64,000 bases of DNA from positions 3,162,001-3,226,000 of the forward strand of contig NZ_JAGIOI010000001.1 of assembly GCF_017876675.1 (NCBI RefSeq), read 5' to 3'. Below are positions 26,343 through 37,103 of the stretch, in pieces. The notes beneath the pieces are model-generated. The model was given only the letters and a program-made list of their open reading frames with translations. It had not been told where the DNA came from and searched no databases. Within the stretch, counting starts at the first letter, position 1, and every line of letters begins with the position of its first letter. The stretch is from Arthrobacter stackebrandtii (GTDB taxonomy: Bacteria > Actinomycetota > Actinomycetes > Actinomycetales > Micrococcaceae). The translations under genes were made by a program, and so were the position numbers.

Positions 26343-26415
26343 TGCACCCCTCGGGACTTGAACCCGAAACCCATTGATTAAGAGTCAATTGCTCTGCCAA
26401 TTGAGCTAGAGGTGC
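26343..26415 (-). tRNA. tRNA-Lys (anticodon CUU), copy 2
   Basis: 73 nt, identical in sequence to copy 1. Discriminator A at 26343. A tandem duplication in which each unit carries a tRNA and a (non-identical) hairpin terminator. Confidence 0.96.
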
Positions 26416-26477
26416 ATCTTATCGTTGCAGTGGCGCACAACAGTTTGTGTCCGTCGTGTTCTTTGCAACGACATGAA

Positions 26478-26506
26478 ACTATACGGGTTTTTTGCGCAGG
26501 TGTGAA
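26478..26506 (-). promoter_or_regulatory. Probable promoter of the tRNA-Lys genes
   Basis: On the minus strand TTCACA (26501-26506), 17-bp spacer, TATAGT (26478-26483). The transcript would begin near 26471, about 55 nt before the mature tRNA. Confidence 0.55.
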
Positions 26507-26644
26507 ATCGAAAATGGGGTTTCGGCACGTTTTGCGGCGCGGATCACACCCGGAAGGTTCCCCTGCCGCGGAACGACGCGGATTTTGCCCGCGCAGGCAG
26601 TGCTCAAATTTTTGCATACAGTGGCCCGGATCACCTTTGCGTCC

Positions 26645-26650
26645 TAGACT
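26645..26650 (+). promoter_or_regulatory. -10 element of leaderless ilvD
   Basis: TAGACT ends 7 nt before the ATG at 26658; no Shine-Dalgarno sequence present. Confidence 0.55.
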
Positions 26651-26657
26651 GGCGCAC

Positions 26658-28400
26658 ATGAGCCCGGTGAAGAATTCTGCAGAAGATCCCGTTGTCCGCA
26701 CCAAGGACGGCAGCCCGGACATCAAGCCGCGCAGCCGCGTCGTCACCGACGGCATCCATGCCGCCCCGGCCCGCGGCATGTTCCGTGCCATCGGCATGGG
26801 CGACGACGACTTCCGCAAGCCCCAGATCGGCGTGGCCAGTTCCTGGAACGAGATCACCCCGTGCAACCTTTCCCTGAACCGCCTCGCGCAGGGAGCCAAG
26901 GAGGGCGTCTTCGCCGCGGACGGCTTCCCCATGCAGTTCGGCACCATCTCCGTCTCGGACGGCATCTCCATGGGGCACGAAGGCATGCACTTTTCCCTGG
27001 TCTCCCGCGAAGTCATCGCCGACTCCGTGGAAACCGTCATGATGGCCGAGCGCCTTGACGGTTCCGTCCTGCTCGCCGGCTGTGACAAGTCCCTGCCCGG
27101 CATGCTCATGGCCGCCGCCCGCCTGAACCTCGCCAGCGTGTTCCTCTACGCCGGCTCCATCATGCCCGGCTTCGCCAAATTGGAGGACGGCACGGAGAAG
27201 GAAGTCACGCTCATTGACGCCTTCGAAGCCGTGGGCGCCTGTGCTGCCGGAACCATGAGCATGAAGGACCTCGACTCGATCGAGCGCGCGATCTGCCCCG
27301 GCGAAGGCGCCTGCGGCGGCATGTACACCGCCAACACCATGGCCTGCATCGGCGAGGCGTTGGGCATGTCCCTCCCCGGCTCCGCAGCCCCGCCCAGCGC
27401 CGACCGCCGCCGCGACATGTTCGCGCGCAAGTCCGGCGAGGCCGTGGTCCACCTGCTCGAAAAGGGCATCCGCGCCCGCGACATCATGACGAAGAAGGCC
27501 TTCGAGAACGCCATCGCCGTCACCATGGCCTTCGGCGGCTCCACCAACGCCGTGTTGCACCTGCTCGCCATTGCCCGCGAAGCCCAGGTGGACTTGACCC
27601 TTGCCGATTTCAACCGCATCGGCGACAAGATCCCGCACCTCGGCGACCTGAAGCCGTTCGGCCGCTACGTCATGTTCGACGTCGACAAGATCGGCGGCGT
27701 GCCGGTCATCATGAAGGCACTGCTCGACGCCGGACTCCTCCATGGCGACGCCCTCACCGTCACGGGCAAAACAGTTGCGGAAAACCTGGCGGACATCAAC
27801 CCGCCGGACCCCGACGGCAAGGTCCTGCGCGCCCTGGACAACCCCATCCACAAGACCGGCGGCATCACCATCCTGCACGGCAGCCTCGCCCCCGACGGTG
27901 CCGTGGTCAAGAGCGCCGGTTTCGACCTCGACGTTTTCGAGGGCACCGCCCGCGTGTTTGAGCGGGAACAGGGCGCACTCGAGGCCCTCGACAAGGGGCG
28001 GATCCACGCCGGCGACGTTGTCGTCATCCGCTACGAAGGCCCCAAGGGGGGCCCGGGCATGCGTGAAATGCTCGCCATCACCGGTGCCATCAAGGGTGCC
28101 GGCCTGGGCAAGGACGTCCTCCTGCTGACAGACGGGCGCTTCTCCGGCGGCACCACGGGGCTGTGCATCGGCCATGTCGCCCCGGAAGCGGTCGACGGCG
28201 GACCCATCGCCTTTGTGCGCGACGGCGACCGGATCCGGGTGGACATCGCGGCGAGGTCTTTCCACTTGCTCGTGGATGAGGAGGAATTGGCGGCGCGCAG
28301 GGTTGGCTGGGAACCGCTGCCGGCCAAGTTCACCTCCGGCGTCCTCGCAAAATACGCCAAGTTGGTCAACAGCGCCTCCACCGGCGCGTATTGCGGATAG
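26658..28400 (+). CDS. ilvD: Dihydroxy-acid dehydratase
   Basis: 580 aa. Cytoplasmic Fe-S enzyme that dehydrates 2,3-dihydroxy-isovalerate and 2,3-dihydroxy-3-methylvalerate to the 2-keto acids of valine and isoleucine. Cluster ligands are visible in [11 protein letters not shown] and [18 protein letters not shown]; the C-terminus has [19 protein letters not shown] with the catalytic Ser region. Length is in the family range. The ATG at 26658 is chosen over the longer frame because sequence conservation begins there and a TAGACT -10 lies 7 nt upstream. It is separated from ilvBNC by a membrane-protein gene but belongs to the same pathway. Confidence 0.96.
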   Translation: MSPVKNSAEDPVVRTKDGSPDIKPRSRVVTDGIHAAPARGMFRAIGMGDDDFRKPQIGVASSWNEITPCNLSLNRLAQGAKEGVFAADGFPMQFGTISVSDGISMGHEGMHFSLVSREVIADSVETVMMAERLDGSVLLAGCDKSLPGMLMAAARLNLASVFLYAGSIMPGFAKLEDGTEKEVTLIDAFEAVGACAAGTMSMKDLDSIERAICPGEGACGGMYTANTMACIGEALGMSLPGSAAPPSADRRRDMFARKSGEAVVHLLEKGIRARDIMTKKAFENAIAVTMAFGGSTNAVLHLLAIAREAQVDLTLADFNRIGDKIPHLGDLKPFGRYVMFDVDKIGGVPVIMKALLDAGLLHGDALTVTGKTVAENLADINPPDPDGKVLRALDNPIHKTGGITILHGSLAPDGAVVKSAGFDLDVFEGTARVFEREQGALEALDKGRIHAGDVVVIRYEGPKGGPGMREMLAITGAIKGAGLGKDVLLLTDGRFSGGTTGLCIGHVAPEAVDGGPIAFVRDGDRIRVDIAARSFHLLVDEEELAARRVGWEPLPAKFTSGVLAKYAKLVNSASTGAYCG

Positions 28401-28606
28401 CCCCTGTGCCGGGGCCCGTTTGGTTCGGCAGGAGAAGTGGTTGCGGTGAGGCAATGGGGATGCGGGCAGTGGCGCGGGCGCCGGGCGGAACTGCCTGGTC
28501 GGCCGGGCACCCTGGCTGCAACGTCCCGGCCCGTAACATTCAGCGGCGCGACGTGGTGGACGCAATAGGCTGCGCAGGGTAGGTATTACAAACGCTGGGG
28601 GCGGAC

Positions 28607-29491
28607 ATGGTTGGCATGGGTGGAATATCGGCGCGGAGAAGGCGCCACCTGCGGTGGGCGGTGCCGCTGGCGACCGCGCCCGCCATTTACGTCGCAGCCA
28701 TGCTCGGCGTCGCCTGGACCGAGCAGGGCCTTGACAGAGGGGCCCTCGGCGCCGGCTGGGCCTGGGCGGCCATGCTGCTCCTGCTGCTGGCCGTCGTTGG
28801 CACTGTCATGGCGCTGGTCCGTGCGGCCCGGGCCGGGTACCGGGCGTTCCGCCACTGGCGCCGGGACTCTGGCCACCTGACGAAATCCGAAAGGGCCGCA
28901 GCCCGCAGGGTAGCCTCCTCCGCAACGGCGTGGGAGGAAGCCCGCGTCCTGCAGGCCAGCCTGGCGCGGCATGAGGTTCCGCCGTCGATCAGCATCTGGG
29001 ATGTTGTGCCCAATCCCGGCGAAGTATTTTTCCTCGATGTCCCGGCGCACTATGCACGCCATTACGGCATGGAAGTCCCCTACTCCCAGACCTCGGCGTT
29101 CTATTACGGCCGGCCGGCCTTCGTGCTGGCCGGGGTGGGGCTGACCGCCATGTCCAACGCGTCCCGGCGCCGCGCCGCCGCCAGCCAGGGCGTCGCCCAG
29201 TGGCGCGAGCACCAGCCGTGCCGGCTCGTCGTGAGCAACCAGCGGCTGCTGTGCCGGGTGGGAGGGCGGTGGCTGAGCTTTCACTACTCCGCCATGACGG
29301 CCGTTTATCCGGAGGTGGGGGACTGGACGCTCATCACCCAATACGGCGCCACGTCGCCCCTGATGTTCAGCGGCCTGCATGTTCCGGCGGCGGCCGTGTT
29401 CACCGTCCTTGGCACCCACGGTCCCGACGCCGTGGCGGCCCATCCAAGCCTCCAGTTGCTGGCTGCTGCAGGCGTCTCGGCGCACCACTGA
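28607..29491 (+). CDS. Membrane protein of unknown function
   Basis: 294 aa. Two N-terminal hydrophobic helices (about residues 17-37 and 50-72), a basic helical linker, then a soluble cytoplasmic domain of about 200 residues containing FYYGRPAFVLAGVGLTA, CRLVVSNQRLLCRVGG and WLSFHYSAMTAVYP. The last region resembles PH-like or bacterial SHOCT/PH modules that read a lipid or protein partner, but the match is only by eye. GGGGGCGG lies close to the ATG. It sits between ilvD and the ilv leader with no evident link to the pathway. Confidence 0.7.
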   Translation: MVGMGGISARRRRHLRWAVPLATAPAIYVAAMLGVAWTEQGLDRGALGAGWAWAAMLLLLLAVVGTVMALVRAARAGYRAFRHWRRDSGHLTKSERAAARRVASSATAWEEARVLQASLARHEVPPSISIWDVVPNPGEVFFLDVPAHYARHYGMEVPYSQTSAFYYGRPAFVLAGVGLTAMSNASRRRAAASQGVAQWREHQPCRLVVSNQRLLCRVGGRWLSFHYSAMTAVYPEVGDWTLITQYGATSPLMFSGLHVPAAAVFTVLGTHGPDAVAAHPSLQLLAAAGVSAHH

Positions 29492-29512
29492 CCATAGGGT
29501 GGACATCACGTC

Positions 29513-29524
29513 CACATTGTGAGA
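29513..29524 (+). promoter_or_regulatory. LtbR/NdgR-like operator before the ilv leader
   Basis: CACATTGTGAGA differs at one base from the motif I recall for the IclR-type leucine regulator LtbR of Corynebacterium (CA[T/C]ATAGTGAGA). It lies 16 bp before the TTGACA at 29541. Confidence 0.4.
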
Positions 29525-29540
29525 CGGGCGTGCGGTCTGT

Positions 29541-29570
29541 TTGACACTCGAGAGACCAAAACGGGAGACT
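29541..29570 (+). promoter_or_regulatory. Possible promoter of the ilvBNC leader
   Basis: TTGACA (29541-29546), 18-bp spacer, GAGACT (29565-29570), which ends 6 nt before the leader-peptide ATG. That would make the leader peptide itself leaderless. The -10 is weak (3 of 6). Confidence 0.45.
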
Positions 29571-29576
29571 ACAGGT

Positions 29577-29609
29577 ATGCAACCAAAGCTTCCAGTCGTC
29601 ATTAGCTAG
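29577..29609 (+). CDS. ilvB leader peptide
   Basis: Ten codons, MQPKLPVVIS then TAG. The end holds Leu, Val, Val and Ile codons (CTT, GTC, GTC, ATT), so ribosome pausing here would report branched-chain amino acid supply. Followed by alternative hairpins and a terminator, the arrangement of transcription attenuation known for ilv operons. Confidence 0.8.
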   Translation: MQPKLPVVIS

Positions 29610-29725
29610 CGCGTGACGCAAAATGGCCACACCCATGGCCATTGGCTCCGCGGCCTTCCAATGAGAGAAGGCTGCACCACGTGCATACCCCTCGATGAAA
29701 GCCTTATGGGCTGAGGGGTTTTTTT
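29610..29725 (+). ncRNA. ilvBNC transcription attenuator
   Basis: Stacked hairpins follow the leader peptide: AATGGCC / GGCCATT, GCCTTC / GAAGGC, and finally ACCCCTC (29687-29693) pairing with GAGGGGT (29713-29719) with an inner AGCC/GGGCT stem and a run of seven U (29719-29725). The last is the intrinsic terminator; the earlier segments can form competing structures when ribosomes stall at the Val-Val-Ile codons. Confidence 0.8.
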
Positions 29726-29830
29726 GTTTCCACCACCAGCGGCAACTCGAATCACTGCGTGATCCACCAAGAATTGAACGCAACCACAGAAGATTTACCC
29801 GAGTACATGAGTTTCCCAAAGGAAGAACCG

Positions 29831-31720
29831 ATGAGTAAAGGAACGCCCGCCAGCCCTGCGCTGATGGCAGCCAAGTCCTCCGGGCATGGTGCCCAGGGAG
29901 GCGCCGCGTCAGGCGCCGTGAGCACCCAACACCCAGCCACCGACGTCGTGGGCCCCAACAATGTTGTGGCGCCCGTGCAGATGACCGGCTCGGAAGCATT
30001 GGTGCGCTCGCTTGAGGAGCTTGGCGTCAAGGACATTTTCGGTCTTCCGGGCGGGGCAATCCTCCCCACCTACGACCCCCTCATGGCCTCATCGCTCAAC
30101 CACGTCCTGGTGCGCCACGAGCAGGGTGCCGGCCACGCCGCCCAGGGCTACGCAATGGTCACCGGCGAGGTGGGCGTCTGCATCGCCACCTCCGGCCCCG
30201 GCGCCACCAACCTGGTCACCCCGATCATGGACGCCCACATGGACTCGGTCCCGCTCGTGGCCATCACCGGCCAGGTTTCCAGCGCAGTGATCGGCACCGA
30301 CGCCTTCCAGGAAGCCGACATCGTGGGCATCACCATGCCGATCACGAAGCACTCGTACCTGATCACCGACCCCAACGACATCCCGCGCGTTTTGGCCGAG
30401 GCATTCCACCTCGCCTCGACCGGCCGCCCCGGCCCCGTCCTGGTGGACGTGGCCAAGGATGCCCAGGTGGGCCAGATGACCTTCTCCTGGCCCCCGACCA
30501 TTGACCTGCCCGGCTACCGCCCCGTTTTCCGCGGCCACTCGAAGCAGCTGCGTGAGGCCGCCCGCCTCATCCGCGAATCCCAGAAGCCGGTGCTGTACGT
30601 TGGCGGAGGTGTGCTCAAGGGCAACGCTGCCGAGGAGCTCCTGGCCCTGGCGGAACTGACCGGCGCACCCGTGGTCACCACGCTGATGGCCCGCGGCGTC
30701 TTCCCGGACTCGCACCCGCTGCACGTGGGCATGCCCGGCATGCACGGCTCGGTCTCGGCCGTCACCGCCCTGCAGCAGTCGGACCTGCTCATCACCCTGG
30801 GTGCTCGCTTCGACGACCGCGTCACGGGCGTGCTCAGCAGCTTCGCCCCGCATGCGAAGGTCATCCACGCGGACATCGACCCGGCGGAAATCTCCAAGAA
30901 CCGCACGGCCGATGTGCCGATCGTGGGCTCCGTCAAGGAGATCATCCCGGACCTCGCCGCCGCAGTGAAGGCCGAGTTTGAAGCCAATGGGCCCTCCGAC
31001 CTCGGCGACTGGTGGGCGTTCCTGGGCAACCTGCGCGACACCTACCCGCTGGGCTGGACCGAGCCGGAAGACGGCCTGATGTCCCCGCAGCGCGTCATCT
31101 CGCGCATCGGAGAGCTGACCGGACCCGAGGCTGTGTACGTGGCCGGCGTGGGCCAGCACCAGATGTGGGCCGCGCAGTTCATCAAGTATGAGCGCACCCG
31201 CTCCTGGCTCAACTCCGGCGGCGCCGGAACCATGGGCTACTCGGTGCCGGCCGCCATGGGCGCCAAGGTGGGCAACCCCGACCGCGTGGTCTGGGCCATC
31301 GACGGCGACGGCTGCTTCCAGATGACCAACCAGGAACTGGCCACGTGCCGGATCAACAACATCCCCATCAAGGTTGCCGTCATCAACAACTCCTCGCTGG
31401 GCATGGTGCGCCAGTGGCAGACACTGTTCTACAACAGCCGCTACTCCAACACCGACCTCAACACCGGCCACGACACGATCCGCGTGCCGGACTTCGTGAA
31501 GCTGGCCGACGCCTACGATTGTGTTGGCCTGCGTTGCGAACGCGTTGAGGACATCGACGCCACCATTGAGGCCGCACTGGCCATCAATGACCGCCCCGTC
31601 ATCATCGACTTCGTGGTCAGCCCGGACTCCATGGTCTGGCCGATGGTCCCGTCCGGCGTCAGCAATGACCAAATCCAGGTTGCCAGGAACATGACCCCCG
31701 TATGGGATGAGGAGGACTAG
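29831..31720 (+). CDS. ilvB: Acetolactate synthase, large (catalytic) subunit
   Basis: 629 aa. Thiamine-diphosphate enzyme joining two pyruvates (or pyruvate and 2-ketobutyrate), first committed step to valine, leucine and isoleucine. Seen: [15 protein letters not shown] with the catalytic Glu, the FAD-domain region RFDDRVTG, and the ThDP motif beginning [14 protein letters not shown] near the C-terminus. The start is set at ATG 29831 with GGAAG just upstream; ATG 29807 is an alternative. The N-terminal 45 residues are Ala/Gly-rich and variable. It is followed by ilvN after 3 nt, then ilvC, all behind the attenuator. Confidence 0.96.
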   Translation: MSKGTPASPALMAAKSSGHGAQGGAASGAVSTQHPATDVVGPNNVVAPVQMTGSEALVRSLEELGVKDIFGLPGGAILPTYDPLMASSLNHVLVRHEQGAGHAAQGYAMVTGEVGVCIATSGPGATNLVTPIMDAHMDSVPLVAITGQVSSAVIGTDAFQEADIVGITMPITKHSYLITDPNDIPRVLAEAFHLASTGRPGPVLVDVAKDAQVGQMTFSWPPTIDLPGYRPVFRGHSKQLREAARLIRESQKPVLYVGGGVLKGNAAEELLALAELTGAPVVTTLMARGVFPDSHPLHVGMPGMHGSVSAVTALQQSDLLITLGARFDDRVTGVLSSFAPHAKVIHADIDPAEISKNRTADVPIVGSVKEIIPDLAAAVKAEFEANGPSDLGDWWAFLGNLRDTYPLGWTEPEDGLMSPQRVISRIGELTGPEAVYVAGVGQHQMWAAQFIKYERTRSWLNSGGAGTMGYSVPAAMGAKVGNPDRVVWAIDGDGCFQMTNQELATCRINNIPIKVAVINNSSLGMVRQWQTLFYNSRYSNTDLNTGHDTIRVPDFVKLADAYDCVGLRCERVEDIDATIEAALAINDRPVIIDFVVSPDSMVWPMVPSGVSNDQIQVARNMTPVWDEED

Positions 31721-31723
31721 AGC

Positions 31724-33386
<1,663 letters not shown>

Positions 33387-33709
33387 CGGTTGACCCACCC
33401 CAAGAGCTAGGTGAGCTGCCGAGGATCCCGCTGCGAGCTTGCGAGCAGTGGGAGGCAGCGAACGGACGGCGCCTGCCGGACCCCAAAGGTCCGGCAGGCG
33501 CCGTCGTGCTTCCTTGGCAGCCCAGCACGCCGGAGGGTGCGCCAGGGCGTGTGATTTGTGTCGCTTACGTCGCTGTTTGAGGCAATTGTTACGGCGTGCC
33601 ATGGGCTCTCCCATAAACTGGAGACCGGTTTTGCCGATGCAATCGCACCCCAAAGCCCCTTCACCAAAATCCCCACCAGAACACAACCGAGAACTAAAGA
33701 GGTCACCAG
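33387..33709. other. ilvC-serA intergenic region
   Basis: 323 bp without a gene. It holds the long hairpin at 33468-33502 and, near 33635-33640, TAAACT as a possible -10 for serA. Nothing else convincing was seen. Confidence 0.5.
33468..33502 (+). terminator. Hairpin terminator after ilvC
   Basis: Perfect 15-bp stem GGCGCCTGCCGGACC / GGTCCGGCAGGCGCC with loop CCAAA. No U-run follows, as often in high-GC actinobacteria. Confidence 0.8.
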
Positions 33710-35305
33710 GTGAGCGCCACCAAACCCGTAGTACTCCTCGCTGAGGAACTTTCGCCCGCCACGATCGAGGCCCTGGGCCCCGATTTCGAGATCCGCCAGG
33801 CCGACGGCGCAGACCGCTCCGCACTGCTGTCCGCCATTGTTGACGTCGACGCGATCCTGGTTCGCTCCGCAACGCAGGTTGATGCCGAGGCCATTGCTGC
33901 GGCGAAGAACCTGAAGGTCATTGCACGTGCCGGTGTGGGGCTGGACAACGTGGACATCAAGGCCGCAACCCAGGCCGGTGTCATGGTTGTGAACGCGCCG
34001 ACCTCCAACATCGTCTCCGCTGCCGAGCTGACCATCGGCCACATCCTCTCACTGGCCCGCCACATCCCGGCCGCCAGCACCGCCCTGAAGAACGGCGAGT
34101 GGAAGCGCTCCAAGTACACCGGCACCGAGCTGCTGGAAAAGAAGCTGGGCATCATCGGCCTGGGCCGCATCGGCGCCCTCATCACCGAGCGCGCCAAGGC
34201 CTTCGGCATGGAGATCGTCGCATACGACCCCTACGTCACCTCGGCCCGCGCCGCGAGCCTGGGCGTGCAGCTGCTCTCCCTCGATGAGCTCCTGGAGCAG
34301 TCCGACTTCATCACGATCCACATGCCGCGCACCCCGGAAACGCTGGGCATGATCGGCACCGAGGCATTCGCGAAGATGAAGAAGAGCGCCTACGTCATCA
34401 ACGTGGCCCGCGGCGGACTCATCGACGAAGCAGCCCTGAACATTGCCCTGCGCGACGGCGAAATCGCCGGCGCCGGCATTGACGTGTTCGTCAAGGAGCC
34501 GGCCACCGACGTCGACTTCCTGGAACTCGACAACGTCATCGCCACCCCGCACTTGGGTGCCTCCACCGACGAGGCACAGGAAAAGGCCGGCATTTCCGTG
34601 GCCAAGTCCGTGCGCCTGGCCCTGGCCGGCGAGCTGGTGCCGGATGCCGTGAACGTCGCTGGCGGCGTCATCGCCTCCGACGTTCGCCCCGGCATCCCGC
34701 TGATCGAGAAGCTGGGCCGCATCTTCACCGCGCTGACCCACGCCTCCGTGACCCAGATCGACGTCACCGTGGCCGGCGAAATTGCCGCCCTCGACGTCAA
34801 GGCCCTGGAGCTCTCCGCTCTCAAGGGTGTCTTCAAGGACGTCGTGTCCGAGCAGGTCTCCTACGTCAACGCTCCGGTCCTGGCCGAGCAGCGCGGCATC
34901 AAGACGAACCTGATCACCACGCTGGAATCCGCCGACTACCGCAACGTGCTGACCATCAGCGGCGCCCTGTCCGACGATTCACAGATCTCCGTCTCCGGCA
35001 CCTTGACAGGCCCGAAGCAGATCCAGAAGATCGTCGCGGTCAACGGCTACGAGCTGGAAATCCCCATGAGCGACCACCTCCTGGTCATCTCCTACGCGGA
35101 CCGCCCCGGCGTCGTGGGCACCCTGGGCCGTCTCCTCGGTGAGAACGGTGTCAACATCGCCGGCATGCAGGTTGCCCGCCACAGCGAAGGCGGCCAGGCC
35201 CTGGCCCTCATCACTGTGGACAGCTCCGTCCCGCAGGAACTGCTCGAAGCCATCAAGGCCGAGATCGGCGCCTCCATGGCCCGCGAGGTCGACCTGGAAG
35301 ACTGA
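33710..35305 (+). CDS. serA: D-3-phosphoglycerate dehydrogenase
   Basis: 531 aa, the long (type I) form. First step of serine synthesis: oxidises 3-phosphoglycerate with NAD. Substrate and NAD-binding domains carry GLGRIGALITERAKAFGMEI and the catalytic His in ATPHLGAST; NVARGGLIDE is also seen. The C-terminal third adds the intervening (ASB) domain and an ACT domain (SYADRPGVVGTLGRLLGENG) for serine feedback. GTG start with AAAGAGGT upstream. Single gene with its own hairpin terminator. Confidence 0.96.
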   Translation: MSATKPVVLLAEELSPATIEALGPDFEIRQADGADRSALLSAIVDVDAILVRSATQVDAEAIAAAKNLKVIARAGVGLDNVDIKAATQAGVMVVNAPTSNIVSAAELTIGHILSLARHIPAASTALKNGEWKRSKYTGTELLEKKLGIIGLGRIGALITERAKAFGMEIVAYDPYVTSARAASLGVQLLSLDELLEQSDFITIHMPRTPETLGMIGTEAFAKMKKSAYVINVARGGLIDEAALNIALRDGEIAGAGIDVFVKEPATDVDFLELDNVIATPHLGASTDEAQEKAGISVAKSVRLALAGELVPDAVNVAGGVIASDVRPGIPLIEKLGRIFTALTHASVTQIDVTVAGEIAALDVKALELSALKGVFKDVVSEQVSYVNAPVLAEQRGIKTNLITTLESADYRNVLTISGALSDDSQISVSGTLTGPKQIQKIVAVNGYELEIPMSDHLLVISYADRPGVVGTLGRLLGENGVNIAGMQVARHSEGGQALALITVDSSVPQELLEAIKAEIGASMAREVDLED

Positions 35306-35318
35306 GCGTTCTGACGGA

Positions 35319-35368
35319 CGACGGCGGCACTTGGGTGAGTTTTTCGGCTCACCCGGGTGCCGCCGTCG
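35319..35368 (+). terminator. Hairpin terminator after serA
   Basis: CGACGGCGGCAC (35319-35330) pairs with GTGCCGCCGTCG (35357-35368) over an inner GGGTGAG/CTCACCC stem and a U-rich loop. Confidence 0.82.
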
Positions 35369-35442
35369 GACTTTAACGTACGGAGGGCCCATGGAAAGGG
35401 CCACGAATCGGTGTTTGACGGGGTTCACGGTAAATTTGGGGG

Positions 35443-37020
35443 GTGACATCTTCTGAAACGGCCAAGACGCCTTACTACCTGACCACCGCCATCACGTACC
35501 CGAACGGCGATCCGCACATCGGGCACGCCTACGAATACATCGCCACCGACGCCATGGCACGCTTCAAGCGCCTGGACGGGTACGACGTGATGTTCCTGAC
35601 GGGCACGGATGAGCACGGCATGAAGATTGCGCAGACGGCCGAGAAGGAGGGCATGACGCCCAAGGAGCTCGTGGACCGCAACGTCACGATCTTCAAGGAG
35701 ACGCACAAGGCCCTCGGCATCACCTACGACCGCTTCATCCGCACCACGGACGCCGACCACTACGCCGCCTCGCAGGCCATCTGGAAGAAGATGGAAGAGG
35801 CCGGGGACATCTACCTCGGCAAGTACGAGGGCTGGTACTCGGTCCGCGACGAGGCCTACTACGGCGAGGACGAGACCGAACTGCGCGAGGACGGCAAGCG
35901 CTACTCCAAGGTCACCGACACCGAACTGACCTGGACTGAGGAGGAAAGCTACTTCTTCCGCCTCTCCAACTACCAGGACAAGCTCCTGGCGCTCTACGCC
36001 GACCAGCCCGACTTCGGCGCCCCCCGCACCCGCTTCAACGAGGTCATCAGCTTCGTCAAGGGCGGCCTCGAGGACCTCTCCGTCAGCCGCACCACCTTCG
36101 ACTGGGGCGTCCCCGTCCCCGGCAACGACAAGCACGTCATGTACGTGTGGGTGGACGCCCTGACCAACTACCTGACCGGCGTGGGCTACCCCGACGTGGA
36201 TTCCGAAGCGTTCAAGAAGTACTGGCCGGCCGACGTGCACATCATCGGCAAGGACATCTCCCGCTTCCACGCCGTCTACTGGCCCGCGTTCCTCATGTCC
36301 GCCGGGATCGAGCTGCCCAAGCGCGTCATGATCCACGGCTTCCTGCACAACAACGGCGTGAAGATGTCCAAGTCGCTGGGCAACGTGGTGGCCCCGGCCG
36401 ACTGGGTCGCCCAGTACGGCCTGGACCAGGTCCGCTTCTTCCTCCTCCGCGAGGTCCCCTTCGGTGCGGACGGCTCCTACAACCACGACGCCGTGGTGGG
36501 CCGCATGAACTCCGACCTTGCCAACAACCTCGGCAACCTGGCGCAGCGGTCGCTGTCCATGGTGGCCAAGAACTGCGACGGCGTTGTGCCCACGCCGGGT
36601 GCCTTCACGGAAGCCGATGAGGCGATCCTGGGCGCCGCCCGCGAACTGCTGGAGCACTCCCGCCACGCCTACCAGGTGCAGGACTTCCACGGCTCGCTGG
36701 AAAAGATCTGGCACGTGCTTGGCGACACCAACGCCTACTTTGCCGACCAGGCCCCTTGGGTGCTGCGCAAGACGGACGTGCCCCGCATGGAAACCGTGCT
36801 CTATGTGACGCTGGAGATCCTGCGCATCGTCTCCATCCTGGTGCAGCCGGTCATGCCCGACGCCGCCGCGAAGCTGCTGACGGTCCTGGGCCAGGGTTCC
36901 ACCGAGGACGACGCCGTTCGGCAGTTCGCTGCCATTGCGGCACCCTTGGTGCCCGGTACAGTCCTGCCCGCCCCGGCGCCGATCTTCCCCAAGTATGAGG
37001 AGCCGGCCGAGGAGGCGTAG
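35443..37020 (+). CDS. metG: Methionine-tRNA ligase
   Basis: 525 aa. Charges tRNA-Met. Class I synthetase signatures: [17 protein letters not shown] (HIGH-type motif) and VKMSKSLGN (KMSKS). The connective insert ([15 protein letters not shown]) has no Cys pairs, so this looks like a zinc-free form. No C-terminal EMAP-like domain; length fits the short form. Start GTG 35443; TAAATT ends 6 nt upstream, so it may be leaderless, although a G-run directly before the start could act as a weak ribosome site. Convergent with the AbiEi-type gene, sharing the palindrome at 37042. Confidence 0.95.
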   Translation: MTSSETAKTPYYLTTAITYPNGDPHIGHAYEYIATDAMARFKRLDGYDVMFLTGTDEHGMKIAQTAEKEGMTPKELVDRNVTIFKETHKALGITYDRFIRTTDADHYAASQAIWKKMEEAGDIYLGKYEGWYSVRDEAYYGEDETELREDGKRYSKVTDTELTWTEEESYFFRLSNYQDKLLALYADQPDFGAPRTRFNEVISFVKGGLEDLSVSRTTFDWGVPVPGNDKHVMYVWVDALTNYLTGVGYPDVDSEAFKKYWPADVHIIGKDISRFHAVYWPAFLMSAGIELPKRVMIHGFLHNNGVKMSKSLGNVVAPADWVAQYGLDQVRFFLLREVPFGADGSYNHDAVVGRMNSDLANNLGNLAQRSLSMVAKNCDGVVPTPGAFTEADEAILGAARELLEHSRHAYQVQDFHGSLEKIWHVLGDTNAYFADQAPWVLRKTDVPRMETVLYVTLEILRIVSILVQPVMPDAAAKLLTVLGQGSTEDDAVRQFAAIAAPLVPGTVLPAPAPIFPKYEEPAEEA

Positions 37021-37041
37021 CTTCACGCCCGCATCGTGAAA

Positions 37042-37103
37042 ATGATCCCGTTCCCGCATTCTGACCCCGAAATCCCGGGATCAGAATGCGGGACCGGGAT
37101 CAT
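37042..37103. repeat. 62-bp palindrome, copy A
   Basis: Begins ATGATCCCGTTCCCGCATTC and ends with the near-exact reverse complement. It overlaps the stop codon of the AbiEi-type gene (37100-37102) and lies between convergent genes, so it probably acts as a bidirectional terminator. Related to 38323-38384 and 52463-52524. Confidence 0.8.

Larger units (their letters stand above)
29492..29830 (+). other. Untranslated region before ilvB
   Basis: 339 bp: an inverted repeat GTGGAC/GTCCAC (29499-29515), an LtbR-like site, a TTGACA -35, the leader peptide and attenuator described separately, and about 105 nt of leader between the terminator U-run and ilvB. Confidence 0.7.

Noticed and set aside
26631-28565. 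Long minus-strand open frame opposite ilvD
   Set aside because: Mirror image of ilvD codon bias; no motif or ribosome site.
35425-37059. Long minus-strand open frame opposite metG
   Set aside because: Shadow of metG; Val/Gly/His-rich with no motif.
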